The notes: generated by a model not told the origin, from the sequence alone. Numbered from the stretch's first letter, positions 7,039 to 15,711 are shown. The stretch is DNA of 64,000 bases from Vibrio tubiashii (GCA_000775715.1 JRWQ01000014.1:90361-154360), one strand, 5' to 3'. A program made the numbers and translations.

Positions 7039-8790
7039 TTAGCAACCTTTATGCCAATGCTGACATCCGTTGTCGTTGTGAGTTTGATTAAGCGTGTGGG
7101 GCTTGTCAGTTAGTAATTGAATAAAGCAATCTGCCATTGAGAACGTGGTAACCATCCCTTCATTCTCCATGTTCAAAATCGCTTCATAACCCTCTTTCCC
7201 TTTCATGGTATAAGCAGAGGATGTCCCGTTGTACGTGGCTTGTGGGTCAATTTTGCTCCACTCGCCGTCACTGTTTCTTAGCTTAAGATCTAAGACACGC
7301 TGACCTTTCGGAGCCGAAGGGTCATATTTGAAGTCGAGATTGTGTGTATAAGGGTATGAGCCGTCTCCGGTCCCTTCAATGCCATTATTAAATGCATTAT
7401 CTAGCGCGCCTTCTAACACAAGCGGCAAAAATTCGCCCTTAATCTGATAGATACCAATTGGAACGGCAAATGGAAGAATCTTACCTGCGATGTCTGCAAC
7501 CGAGATATCCCCCGGGTAGAGAGAATTACGAACACCACCCGCGTTATGAATAGCGAAATCAACACGGTGGCCTTGTTGCTCCATCATATAGACGAATGAC
7601 TCAGCAACCAGTGGTGCTACTTCACTCGGCCCTTGAGCGTCGGGGACGCGAATATGACGAAGCTTTTTCTCTGTGGTAGAAATAATCGTATTTTGTAGTT
7701 CGCGTACTTGGCAAGTGTAGTTATCATTCAATACACTTTGCACCTTGCTGTCTTTTTTACACACGATGACGTTTGGGTGGTTGTCTATATAGTCGCGTGC
7801 TTTTAGGTATGGGTCATCACTATGCACAGCGCTCATGCTCGCATCAATGAATACTCGTCGACCTAATAAAAGTTCATTTTTACCGTTGAATGAAGTCAGA
7901 CTTCCATCAGCATTAAACTCCAGATCACAGTGCCCGAGCGTCAGTGCATGGAAGCCTGCTTGAACAACATGAGTATCATTAATCTTGATACCGTACTCAT
8001 CTTCATCCGCTAAGCCAATATCAGAAAAGTTACCCTGCAACTTATGGCTATGTCCACCGACAATCACGCTAATCCCCTGTACATGCAAAGGAAGTTCTAG
8101 GTCAGCTTCATAGCCCATATGACTGAGCAGAATGATTTTATTGATACCCGAAGCTTGGATCTGTTTCACGGTATTTGTCGCAGTTTCAATTGAGTTGACG
8201 AACGGAGTATCGAAATCAGGGTTGGAGATATCGGCCATCTTATCGAGTGCTAATGAAAAAACCGCGACCTTGTCATCACCGATTTGCTTCTCTATCCATT
8301 GCGCGGACTTAGTCTGCTCAACGTAGCTGACTACACGCGGGTTGTCTGATAGGCGCGTCGTTTTATCAGCCAGTTCATTGGTTAGATCCCAGTTGCCAGC
8401 CAATAGCGGAAAATCAATCTTCTGCGCGAATTGCGCAACAGGCTCATTACCCATATCAAGTTCATGATTACCAAGCGCCATTGCATCTATCTTAAGGTTG
8501 TTAAGCATAGTTGCATTAGCATCGCCCTTAAACAGTGAAAAGTAGAGCGTGCCTTGAAAGCAATCACCTGCGTGAAGAAACAGGAACTCTTGGTTATTCT
8601 CTTCAGCTTGCTTTCGAAGCTGCTGGACGCGAGTGGCGATCCTGGCAAATCCACCTGCACTCACAAACGGAGAAACGCTATCATTATCTACATTAATAGT
8701 TAGCTGTAACGACGTCGGTTCAAAATAGGAGTGGGTATCATTGATGTGAGCAATTCTAAGTTTGGTTGTTTTATTGTTTTTATCTGTCAT
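7039..8790 (-). CDS. Bifunctional metallophosphatase / 5'-nucleotidase family protein, no signal peptide
   Basis: UshA-type two-domain protein. The metallophosphoesterase domain has all five blocks: HINDTHSY (about 14-21), GDCFQGTLY, ALGNHELDMG, LLSHMGYEADLEL and VIVGGHSH. The C-terminal 5'-nucleotidase domain follows from about residue 370, with the FAIHNAGGVRNSLYPGDIS substrate block and YNGTSSAY. Unlike E. coli UshA, the chain starts MTDKNNKTTKLRIAHINDTH with no signal peptide, so it is predicted to be cytoplasmic. Substrate could be nucleotides or nucleotide sugars; not decidable here. Monocistronic or leading the 31-codon gene. Confidence 0.85.
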   Translation of the reverse strand: MTDKNNKTTKLRIAHINDTHSYFEPTSLQLTINVDNDSVSPFVSAGGFARIATRVQQLRKQAEENNQEFLFLHAGDCFQGTLYFSLFKGDANATMLNNLKIDAMALGNHELDMGNEPVAQFAQKIDFPLLAGNWDLTNELADKTTRLSDNPRVVSYVEQTKSAQWIEKQIGDDKVAVFSLALDKMADISNPDFDTPFVNSIETATNTVKQIQASGINKIILLSHMGYEADLELPLHVQGISVIVGGHSHKLQGNFSDIGLADEDEYGIKINDTHVVQAGFHALTLGHCDLEFNADGSLTSFNGKNELLLGRRVFIDASMSAVHSDDPYLKARDYIDNHPNVIVCKKDSKVQSVLNDNYTCQVRELQNTIISTTEKKLRHIRVPDAQGPSEVAPLVAESFVYMMEQQGHRVDFAIHNAGGVRNSLYPGDISVADIAGKILPFAVPIGIYQIKGEFLPLVLEGALDNAFNNGIEGTGDGSYPYTHNLDFKYDPSAPKGQRVLDLKLRNSDGEWSKIDPQATYNGTSSAYTMKGKEGYEAILNMENEGMVTTFSMADCFIQLLTDKPHTLNQTHNDNGCQHWHKGC

Positions 8791-9007
8791 ATTTTCTCTC
8801 TCTTTTGGCCGATTTTATCGTAATCCATATGACAGAATCATTATCTTTCACACTTTTTTTGAAATGCTCTCGTTGATGCATTGAAAAATGAGAATCAAAC
8901 CATCGACTACTGTGGAGAAACTAAAAACTGGTTTGTGACTTAAACGCCTGCTAATCAACAACTTTTCAATTATGCTTGTATTAACTACAGCGTAATGGAG
9001 CCACTCT

Positions 9008-10639
9008 ATGAAGCTAGAGCGAATCGAAATATCTGGTTTTCGCGGTATTAAACGTCTTTCCATCGCCTTTGATGATCTTACGACATTAATAGGTGAAAAC
9101 ACTTGGGGCAAGTCTTCATTGTTAGACGCACTTTCTGTTGCCCTGCCACCTGAAGGTATACCTTATCAATTTACTTTAACTGACTTTCATGTCGACTATT
9201 CAATTTCTCATCCTCAAACACAGCATTTACAGATTGTCCTTAGTCTTGTTTCGACAGATAAAAACGAGATTAAGTCTGGTCGATATCGCAAGATCAAGCC
9301 TATTTGGGTCCCGGATGAACAGGGGAGGAACCGTATCATCTATCGATTGAGTGCGTCGCGTAATCAATACGATATTACCACTAATTATACTTTCCTTGAT
9401 TTAGAGGGTAACCCGATTCCTCTGCATCACTCAGACAAGTTGGCTCAAGAATTAATGACGCTTCACCCTGTGATACGCTTACGAGACTCGAGACGCTTTG
9501 AACGTCCTATTTCAGATAGCAAAGACGTTAACGCACGTATGGAAAAACGCATCGGCAATACGTGGAGACGGTTGATGGCGATTCCTGGTCACGTCAACAA
9601 GGGTGAAATGCGTAGTAGTCTTAACTCGATGAGGGCTTTGGTTGAACATTATTTTTCTTTTAAGTCCAACACCCGTAAGGATATTCGTAAACAGCGCGAT
9701 GGAATTTTCTTTAATGCATCACCAGGTTCAAAAAGCATCTCCCAAGTGGTCGAGGAAACGCAAGACAAGCAGACTCGCTTACTGTTTATGGGGCTGTTAA
9801 ATGCCTATCTACAAGCAAAAGGGCCAACAACCCTGAGGCGCTGCGCTCGGCCACTGTTAATTGTCGAAGACCCAGAAGGTAGATTGCACCCCACCCATTT
9901 AGCACGCGCTTGGGGCTTACTTCAACTGCTACCAATGCAAAAGATCTTAACCACTAACAGTGGTGAACTACTAGGTCAGGTTCCCCTTTCAAGTATTCGA
10001 CGTTTGGTACGCATGAACGATCGCACCATTACCAAATATATTCCCGACCAAGGTCTCGGCCGCGACGAACTAAGACGAATTGGTTTCCACATTCGATTCC
10101 ACCGCTCTGGCGCATTGTTTGCTCGATGTTGGTTGCTGGTCGAAGGTGAAACTGAGGTGTGGTTATTTAATGAACTTGCAAACCAGTGTGGATACAACTT
10201 AGCAGCAGAAGGTGTGCAGATTATCGAGTTTGCTCAGTCAGGATTAAAGTCACTGATAAAGGTCGCCAAAGCTTTTGGTATCGATTGGCATGTCGTTACT
10301 GATGGTGATGCCGCGGGTAAAAAATATGCCGCTGCTGTAATGGCTCAGCTTGGCCAAGACCAGCAAAGACATCGTCTTACTGAGTTACCTGATAGAGATA
10401 TTGAGCATTTTCTTTATAACAATGGTTTTGAACCCTTCTTCAAAAACATGCTCAGAATACCGCTTGACCACCCGATACCTGCGAAAAAAGTGGTTACACG
10501 CGTATTGAAGAAGTTCGCCAAGCCAGATCTTGCCTTAGCCATTGTATCTCATTGTGAGAATCAAGGAGTCGAAGGTATCCCGATTCTTCTGCGCTGGACA
10601 TTGAAACGCGTTGTCACTATGGCAAATGGAAATACGTAA
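9008..10639 (+). CDS. OLD-family ATPase with TOPRIM domain (YbjD/DUF2813 type)
   Basis: A 543-residue protein. The start, MKLERIEISGFRGIKRLSI, is a typical SMC-like ATPase opening, with Walker A GENTWGKSSLLDAL at about residues 29-42. LLIVEDPEGRLHPTHLARAW (about 285-304) is Walker B plus the downstream His. From about residue 380 a TOPRIM domain appears: LLVEGETEVWLF with the catalytic Glu, then VVTDGDAAGKKYA with the DxD. This matches E. coli YbjD rather than the phage P2 Old protein or Gabija GajA, although all are OLD-like nucleases. No gajB-like helicase is beside it. Role unproven; a DNA-repair or defence nuclease is a family inference. Confidence 0.85.
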   Translation: MKLERIEISGFRGIKRLSIAFDDLTTLIGENTWGKSSLLDALSVALPPEGIPYQFTLTDFHVDYSISHPQTQHLQIVLSLVSTDKNEIKSGRYRKIKPIWVPDEQGRNRIIYRLSASRNQYDITTNYTFLDLEGNPIPLHHSDKLAQELMTLHPVIRLRDSRRFERPISDSKDVNARMEKRIGNTWRRLMAIPGHVNKGEMRSSLNSMRALVEHYFSFKSNTRKDIRKQRDGIFFNASPGSKSISQVVEETQDKQTRLLFMGLLNAYLQAKGPTTLRRCARPLLIVEDPEGRLHPTHLARAWGLLQLLPMQKILTTNSGELLGQVPLSSIRRLVRMNDRTITKYIPDQGLGRDELRRIGFHIRFHRSGALFARCWLLVEGETEVWLFNELANQCGYNLAAEGVQIIEFAQSGLKSLIKVAKAFGIDWHVVTDGDAAGKKYAAAVMAQLGQDQQRHRLTELPDRDIEHFLYNNGFEPFFKNMLRIPLDHPIPAKKVVTRVLKKFAKPDLALAIVSHCENQGVEGIPILLRWTLKRVVTMANGNT

Positions 10640-10659
10640 CTTGTTCAAAAATCAAAAAA

Positions 10660-10684
10660 GCGGCATCTATTGAATAGATGCCGC
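10660..10684 (-). terminator. Intrinsic terminator of ycdZ-type gene
   Basis: Perfect 11-bp stem GCGGCATCTAT / ATAGATGCCGC with a 3-base loop. The A6 run to its left gives a U-tract on the leftward transcript, so it mainly serves the DUF1097 gene; it may also stop the OLD-family gene. Confidence 0.8.
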
Positions 10685-10754
10685 GTATCAAAAATGCTGC
10701 TGATACAAATCAATCGGGGGTGTTCCTATATAAGCATAGGAAGATTATCAAAGA

Positions 10755-11240
10755 CTAAGAACGAGTCGGTAAGCTCGCATCAGCCTGAGATTGGTTTGAC
10801 TTTTGATATACCCACATGCCACTTGTCTTCATCAGATAGCCAAACACGCCACCTAAAATCAGCGATGGAATAACAAGCTGCCAGTTGCCATCCGCTGCGA
10901 ACGTAGCGCAAGAACCAATAAAGGTACCGGGTATGTAACCCAGCCAAGACTGCTTTGCTTGTGCACACATCAAAAATGCAACCACAGCGGTCACCACATA
11001 ACCGATGATCTCAAGCGATGCTAGTTGAGATAACTGAATAATCACCATTGCCCAAAATACACCGCTCATATTAGTTATCAAACTTACTGATAACCCTTTT
11101 AAACCATCATTTGGTGAAGCGAAGTAACTTGTACAACCCAGAAAGCCAGCCCAAGTTAGAAGACCTAATGAAACAGCAATCCAACCCCAAAGCCCGGATA
11201 GAATACCTGTTGTAAGTGATATAGCGATTAGAGTGCTCAT
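10755..11240 (-). CDS. ycdZ: DUF1097 inner-membrane protein (YcdZ)
   Basis: A 161-residue membrane protein with about five hydrophobic segments. It matches E. coli YcdZ block by block: ITTGILSGLWGW, LTWAGFLGCTSYFASP, GLKGLSVS, AFLMCAQAKQSWLGYIPGTFIG, and the C-terminal MKTSGMW. The role is unknown in E. coli. It stands alone, reads left, and has a good terminator. In this window it lies between a LysR-family gene and the OLD-family gene; neither suggests a function. Confidence 0.85.
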   Translation of the reverse strand: MSTLIAISLTTGILSGLWGWIAVSLGLLTWAGFLGCTSYFASPNDGLKGLSVSLITNMSGVFWAMVIIQLSQLASLEIIGYVVTAVVAFLMCAQAKQSWLGYIPGTFIGSCATFAADGNWQLVIPSLILGGVFGYLMKTSGMWVYQKSNQSQADASLPTRS

Positions 11241-11412
11241 TATGCCTCGCAGAGTGTGGTATGTGACACGTCAAAAGTACGAGTGAGCATAGTAGGCGAA
11301 AACACGCCACAAACACATGACGAAGATCTCATATATTGCGTAATTGGATGTATGAGATTTTTGATATTTGTGACGCAAACGCTATTTCAACAGGATTGGT
11401 AAATACTTACGA

Positions 11413-12318
11413 TTATAGAACTGACGGTTTACCTTTCATCATTCGAGCTCCTTCTCGCTTAATACATTCGACCAGTGGGTTCTCTACCATGTCTGCGCGC
11501 CAAATAAACGATAACGTTCTTTCCATCGTTAGTTCTGGAACGTTAAGCGCAACTAGTTGACCACTGTCGATGAATCGCTCGACGTCTAAATACGGTAAAC
11601 AGGTTAAATACTGGCCGTTTTCTACCATACTCCGTAAGACGGGTACGTGTTCATATTCACGCCACACATCGAGATCTTGAATTAAATGATGAATAGAGCT
11701 ATCAAAAATTTTTCGAGTGCCACTTCCATGCTCCCGTAAAACCCACTGTGCTTGTTCCAACTGGGCAAGACTTACAGTACTGTGCTTGGCAAACGGGTGA
11801 TGAGCTGCAGCAACTACGGTTAAGTGGTCTCGACACCAGACTTCTTGATTGAGGCGGTTATCATCACAACGACCTTCGATGATACCAATATCGTGTTTAT
11901 AATCGAGCACACCTTGTATAACATTGTCAGTACTTTTCACTTCGAGTGAGATTCGCATCTCTGGAAATGAGTTATCAATAATACTGATTAAGTCGGGAAC
12001 TAGGTGTTCTGCCGGCGTTTGGCTAGCGCCTATCTTAAGGTTACCACTTAAAAGATGTTGTTCATAAAACCCCATTTCGATTTGCTGGGCATCTTGCAAT
12101 AGACGTTTTGCCTTTGGACGAAGCCACATGCCCCAATGTGTTAGTGCCATCTGCTTACCTTGCCTTTCAAACAGCGGCCTTCCTAGCATTTTCTCTAATT
12201 GCGCTAACGACATACTGGTAGCAGATTGAGTCAGAGCAAGTTTATCTGCAGCCAAACTAACACTTCCTGTATCAGCAACAGCGTCAAAAACCGCGAGCTG
12301 CTTTAATGAGTACCGCAT
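11413..12318 (-). CDS. LysR-family transcriptional regulator
   Basis: 301 residues, the usual LTTR length. The winged helix-turn-helix is at residues 1-60 (LKQLAVFDAVADTGSVSLAADKLALTQSATSMSLAQLEKMLG). The effector-binding domain starts around residue 90 (LKIGASQTPAEHLVPDLI). The N-terminus is of the YeiE/CysB-like subgroup. It is transcribed divergently from the FocA-CBS transporter gene across 248 bases, the classic LTTR arrangement, and an LTTR-type palindrome lies in that spacer. Regulation of the transporter is therefore a strong inference. The ligand is unknown. Confidence 0.85.
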   Translation of the reverse strand: MRYSLKQLAVFDAVADTGSVSLAADKLALTQSATSMSLAQLEKMLGRPLFERQGKQMALTHWGMWLRPKAKRLLQDAQQIEMGFYEQHLLSGNLKIGASQTPAEHLVPDLISIIDNSFPEMRISLEVKSTDNVIQGVLDYKHDIGIIEGRCDDNRLNQEVWCRDHLTVVAAAHHPFAKHSTVSLAQLEQAQWVLREHGSGTRKIFDSSIHHLIQDLDVWREYEHVPVLRSMVENGQYLTCLPYLDVERFIDSGQLVALNVPELTMERTLSFIWRADMVENPLVECIKREGARMMKGKPSVL

Positions 12319-12428
12319 AACTCTGATATCCTTCTTATGTGCGAGATTTCGCTTATTTCATTCTTTCCTATAAAAATCAGACAATTCTGATAAGCAAGCC
12401 GTTTCATTTTACCAGTCCTGACCGCCTT

Positions 12429-12443
12429 ATCAATATTATTGAT
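12429..12443. promoter_or_regulatory. Candidate LysR-type operator (T-N11-A palindrome)
   Basis: ATCAAT-ATT-ATTGAT is an exact dyad with the T-N11-A spacing of LTTR boxes (T at 12430, A at 12442). It lies between the divergent regulator and transporter genes, about 110 bases from the regulator start and about 125 bases from the transporter start. Confidence 0.5.
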
Positions 12444-12541
12444 GAGGATTTTAAAAATTATCAATTTTACCTGTATGTTTCGTCACCCTATTCTGAACTC
12501 ACAGCGAACAACGCAGCGCTGTGAACTTAAGGAGGTTAAGA

Positions 12542-12589
12542 ATGATATTTCGAATTTGGAGCATGTATGGCAACTGCGAAAACAAATAA
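12542..12589 (+). CDS. Putative 15-codon upstream ORF overlapping the transporter start
   Basis: An almost ideal Shine-Dalgarno (TTAAGGAGGTTAAGA) precedes an ATG that opens the short frame MIFRIWSMYGNCENK. The frame runs through the FocA-CBS start codon at 12567 in another register and stops 20 bases inside that gene. The transporter's own ribosome site (GGAG) is much weaker, so translation of this short frame may govern transporter translation. It has only sequence support; it could equally be a chance ORF or mark an error in start assignment. Confidence 0.4.
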   Translation: MIFRIWSMYGNCENK

Positions 12590-14015
12590 CCAATACTTTT
12601 CACCAATAGAGATGATGGCTGAAGCAGAGAAATTTGCGCTCAGTAAGGCGAAGAAGAGCAGTGGTATGACTTTAAGCCTAGCCATCATGGCTGGTGCATT
12701 TATTGGCCTAGCGTTTCTTTTTTATATAACTGTAACCACAGGGAGCGCCGATGCTGGCTGGGGACTCAGTCGCCTAGCAGGCGGGTTAGCGTTCAGTATG
12801 GGCTTAATACTGATTGTGATATGCGGTGGCGAACTGTTTACCAGCTCGGTGCTATCGAGTATTTCGTGGGCGAACAAGCAAATCAGCTTCAGCAAAATGA
12901 TTTCAATTTGGGGCAAAGTCTACGTTGGCAACTTTATCGGTGCAATGTTTCTGTTGACCATAGTTTCAGCGGCTGGTTTGTACCAAATGGACCACGGTCA
13001 GTGGGGGCTAAACGCGTTAAACATTGCTCAGCATAAATTACACCATACACCTGTACAGGCATTTGCTCTGGGTATCTTGTGTAATTTGCTTGTTTGCTTA
13101 GCTATTTGGTTAACCTTTAGTAGTGCAAATGCAATGACTAAGGCGGTAATGACCATTTTACCCGTAGCCATGTTCGTCTCCAGTGGTTTCGAACACTGCG
13201 TAGCAAACATGTTCATGGTTCCGCTTGGCATTGTAATACAGAACTTCGCCCCAGAAAGCTTCTGGCACCAAATCGGTACAACGGCAATTCAGTATTCAGA
13301 CTTAAACATTAAACAGTTTGTCCTAGCGAACCTTATTCCAGTCACGCTTGGCAACATCGTCGGCGGTTCAGTTCTTGTAGGACTTGCGAACTGGGGTATC
13401 TACCGCAGACCACAACTTAAAGCGACAAATGTTCGCGCAATTACAACCCCAACTCAGATTAACTCGGCTAAGGACGTCACTATGAACAGCAATATCACTG
13501 CAACAGAAATCATGAATAACAACCCAATCGTTTTACGCGCAGAGATGCCAACAGCAGTGGCTATCGACGCTCTACTAGACAACCATCAAGTCAGCGCACC
13601 TGTTTGCGATGTTGAAGGCCGTCTAGTTGGTTTCTTCTCAGCGCATGACGTCATGGTAGATCTTTGGTGCCAAGACTACATCCCAACTGCAGAACAAAAA
13701 GTTGTCGATATTATGTCTCGCGATGTCGTAGCTATTGATGCCAAAGACAAGCTGGTCGATATTGCTGAATACCTATGTATAGATAAAGAACAGCTTTACC
13801 CAACAACAAGCATGGGCATCGCAACTCAGTTTACGACTCTTTCATTAGAGGAACGCGCAAAAGCAATGAAAGTAAGCAAACCGCACGTATTGCCAGTTTT
13901 GGAAGACGGTAAGTTGGTTGGTGTGATTACGCGTGAAAACGTACTTAAAGCACTTCGACCAATCTACGGTGAGCGTATCAGTGTTGTTGAAGAGCGTGAA
14001 CTAGAAACAGCGTAA
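12567..14015 (+). CDS. FNT-family formate/nitrite channel fused to a CBS-domain pair
   Basis: Residues 1-290 form a FocA/NirC channel: six hydrophobic segments, the N-terminal SPIEMMAEAEKFALSKA, the GGELFTSSVL block, and the HCVANMFMVPLG block with the pore His. From about residue 300 a CBS pair follows: TATEIMNNNPIVLRAEMPTA... LVGFFSAHDVM, then VVDIMSRDVVAIDAKDKLVDIA... and LVGVITRENVLKAL. The second CBS motif contains an insert of roughly 30 residues (YLCIDKEQLYPTTSMGIATQ). CBS pairs usually bind adenine nucleotides, so channel gating by energy state or redox is a reasonable inference. An LTTR gene is divergent. Enterobacterial FocA (about 285 aa) lacks the tail. Confidence 0.85.
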   Translation: MATAKTNNQYFSPIEMMAEAEKFALSKAKKSSGMTLSLAIMAGAFIGLAFLFYITVTTGSADAGWGLSRLAGGLAFSMGLILIVICGGELFTSSVLSSISWANKQISFSKMISIWGKVYVGNFIGAMFLLTIVSAAGLYQMDHGQWGLNALNIAQHKLHHTPVQAFALGILCNLLVCLAIWLTFSSANAMTKAVMTILPVAMFVSSGFEHCVANMFMVPLGIVIQNFAPESFWHQIGTTAIQYSDLNIKQFVLANLIPVTLGNIVGGSVLVGLANWGIYRRPQLKATNVRAITTPTQINSAKDVTMNSNITATEIMNNNPIVLRAEMPTAVAIDALLDNHQVSAPVCDVEGRLVGFFSAHDVMVDLWCQDYIPTAEQKVVDIMSRDVVAIDAKDKLVDIAEYLCIDKEQLYPTTSMGIATQFTTLSLEERAKAMKVSKPHVLPVLEDGKLVGVITRENVLKALRPIYGERISVVEERELETA

Positions 14016-14073
14016 CAACATACTCTTAGATCACTACGAATTTTGGTAGGAAATAAGTCGCTTGATCAAAAAC

Positions 14074-14097
14074 AGCCCCCAACATTTGTTGGGGGCT
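14074..14097 (-). terminator. Intrinsic terminator of yceJ-yceI
   Basis: Ten-bp GC-rich stem AGCCCCCAAC / GTTGGGGGCT with loop ATTT. Reading leftward it is followed by GTTTTTG. It sits between the convergent focA-CBS and yceI genes and probably also stops the rightward transcript. Confidence 0.75.
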
Positions 14098-14116
14098 ATC
14101 AGTTCTAGCGCTAAAA

Positions 14117-14686
14117 TTACTTCTTAATCCCTTCCACATGCAGTTCCATATCTACATAGCTAGATGCGCCCATAACAGGAATGTTAAAGTCGGCAAGCTC
14201 TAGACGAGTCGTACCAACAAAACCCGCTCGAGTACCGCCCCATGGGTCTTGACCTGCGCCGACAAAAGTCGCATTGATCGTAATCGGCTTAGTTACACCG
14301 TGCAGCGTTAAGTCGCCATTTACATCCAACTCACCGTTACCTTTGTCTACAACACTGTTACTGGTAAAAGTCGCACTTGAATACTTAGACGCATCGATAA
14401 AGTCTGAGCTACGAATATGCTTGTCGCGCTCTGCGTGGTTTGAGTCCAGGCTGGTTGTATCTACGCTTACTGTCACTTTAGAAGCTGCGATGTCTGCTGG
14501 ATCGTAAGAAAACTCACCGCTAAAGGTATTAAAGCGCCCTTGAATAAAGCTATAACCTAAGTGGCTGACTTTAAAGTTAATTGAAGCGTGTGCACCTTTA
14601 GTGTCGATCATGTAGTCCGCTGCGCTCGCACCCATTGGTAATGCCATTACCATCGCTAGTCCGGTAGCAAATAACGTTTTTTTCAT
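14117..14686 (-). CDS. yceI: YceI-family periplasmic lipid-binding protein
   Basis: A 189-residue protein with a clear Sec signal (KKTLFATGLAMVMALPMGASAA, cleavage after ASA). The mature part is a YceI domain: YMIDTKGAHASINFKVSHLGYS, NTFSGEF, HAERDKHIRSSDFIDASKYSSATF, GDLTLHGVTKPI. YceI folds as a lipocalin-like barrel that binds polyisoprenoids. Its ATG overlaps the stop of the cytochrome b gene by 4 bases (ATGA), so translation is coupled. The same gene pair occurs in E. coli, where a role in pH or redox stress has been suggested. Confidence 0.93.
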   Translation of the reverse strand: MKKTLFATGLAMVMALPMGASAADYMIDTKGAHASINFKVSHLGYSFIQGRFNTFSGEFSYDPADIAASKVTVSVDTTSLDSNHAERDKHIRSSDFIDASKYSSATFTSNSVVDKGNGELDVNGDLTLHGVTKPITINATFVGAGQDPWGGTRAGFVGTTRLELADFNIPVMGASSYVDMELHVEGIKK

Positions 14687-15222
14687 TTTGAAGCTCCTAT
14701 CATTTTGCGTAGCGTGTTGTCTTTGTTAATAAAATGGTGTTTTAGTGCCGCAAGTGCATGAACCGCAGCAAGTATAATCAGTGTCCAAGCGGCGTAGAAA
14801 TGTACCTCGCCTGCAATATCAGCTTGGTTGGCAATTAACGCTCCCACGCTTGGTACCGTGAATAAGTTAAAAACATCGATTCCTCTGCCATCAGCTGTAG
14901 AAATCAAGTAGCCTGATAAAAACAGTACAAACAGAATCGCGTACATAGCCAAGTGAGCAAGTTTTGCCCCCAATACCTCGTAACTTGCACCCTCCGCTTT
15001 CGGTGACACCGTCACAGACTTCCAGGCTAGGCGAAATAGAGTTAGCCCGCCGAGTAATAAACCTATTGATTTATGCCAGTGCGGCGCAGTGCGATACCAT
15101 TCACTGTAATAGGACAGATCTACCATCCATAACCCTACGGCAAATAAGCCGATCACTACCAGTGCTGACAGCCAATGCACGACTCTTGCGACTAAATTGT
15201 AGTTTTGCGTTTCCGTTTTCAT
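14683..15222 (-). CDS. yceJ: Cytochrome b561 family protein (YceJ)
   Basis: A 179-residue four-helix membrane protein of the bacterial cytochrome b561 family. Candidate haem ligands are the His pairs in VARVVHWLSALV (helix 1), HWHKSIGLLLG (helix 2) and FYAAWTLIILAAVHALAALKHHF (helix 4). It is predicted to shuttle electrons between quinol and a periplasmic partner. It is the first gene of a two-gene operon with yceI. An inverted repeat sits just upstream of the start. Confidence 0.9.
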   Translation of the reverse strand: MKTETQNYNLVARVVHWLSALVVIGLFAVGLWMVDLSYYSEWYRTAPHWHKSIGLLLGGLTLFRLAWKSVTVSPKAEGASYEVLGAKLAHLAMYAILFVLFLSGYLISTADGRGIDVFNLFTVPSVGALIANQADIAGEVHFYAAWTLIILAAVHALAALKHHFINKDNTLRKMIGASK

Positions 15223-15244
15223 TTAACAGCCTTAAACGTTAATG

Positions 15245-15265
15245 ACTCTTATTTGAGTTAAGAGT
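15245..15265. promoter_or_regulatory. Candidate operator upstream of yceJ
   Basis: ACTCTTA (15245-15251) is inverted as TAAGAGT (15259-15265) with a 7-base spacer, centred about 33 bases upstream of the yceJ start codon. No regulator is assigned. Confidence 0.35.
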
Positions 15266-15375
15266 ACATTCACAACCATTGTTGCAACAGATTATTTACC
15301 ATTTTTTACACAAGGGTAATAAGACGTGCTTGATGAAGTTATTCAAAATTTCTGAATAAGTGTATTTGCGTCGGT

Positions 15376-15624
15376 TCAGAAAGTGCTCTCCTGCTCCATC
15401 TCGTAAATTTCATCTGCAATATCAACAACCTTGCGTTCAATTATGGATTGAGCATCAGCTAGCCCTTTGTTGTAAAAGGCTGAACCAAATTGAGCCACTA
15501 CGAAATCAAATAGAAACTCAGCATCAAATTGGCCAATTTCAATTTGCAATTCATCTTCGAGATAGGTTTGCAGCTCAGCCGACATCGCCTGCTTTTGTTG
15601 TGATGTAAATTCAATCTTAGACAT
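15376..15624 (-). CDS. DUF2164 small protein
   Basis: An 82-residue protein from the ATG at 15624, which has the ribosome site GAAGGG 5 bases upstream; an in-frame ATG 20 codons earlier lacks one. IEFTSQQKQAMSAELQTYLEDELQIEIGQFDAEFLFDFV and FYNKGLADAQSIIERKV...DEIYEMEQ follow the DUF2164 pattern throughout. It is a soluble, acidic, mostly helical protein of unknown function. It is transcribed divergently from the hypothetical gene at 15712. Confidence 0.8.
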   Translation of the reverse strand: MSKIEFTSQQKQAMSAELQTYLEDELQIEIGQFDAEFLFDFVVAQFGSAFYNKGLADAQSIIERKVVDIADEIYEMEQESTF

Positions 15625-15711
15625 AAACCCTTCAAGTCCCATGTAGTTTTGACGATTAAGTGTAACGGAATTTGATAAGCGCATGTTAGGCTTAGTGCGC
15701 TTATCGTTTTA

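Noticed and set aside
8848..9111. 87-codon minus-strand frame before the OLD-family gene
   Set aside because: It overlaps the start of the OLD-family gene, whose ATPase motif is unmistakable, and has no recognised sequence or ribosome site.
12339..12524. 61-codon frame in the LysR/FocA spacer
   Set aside because: The spacer has promoter and operator character; the frame has no ribosome site and an unnatural composition.
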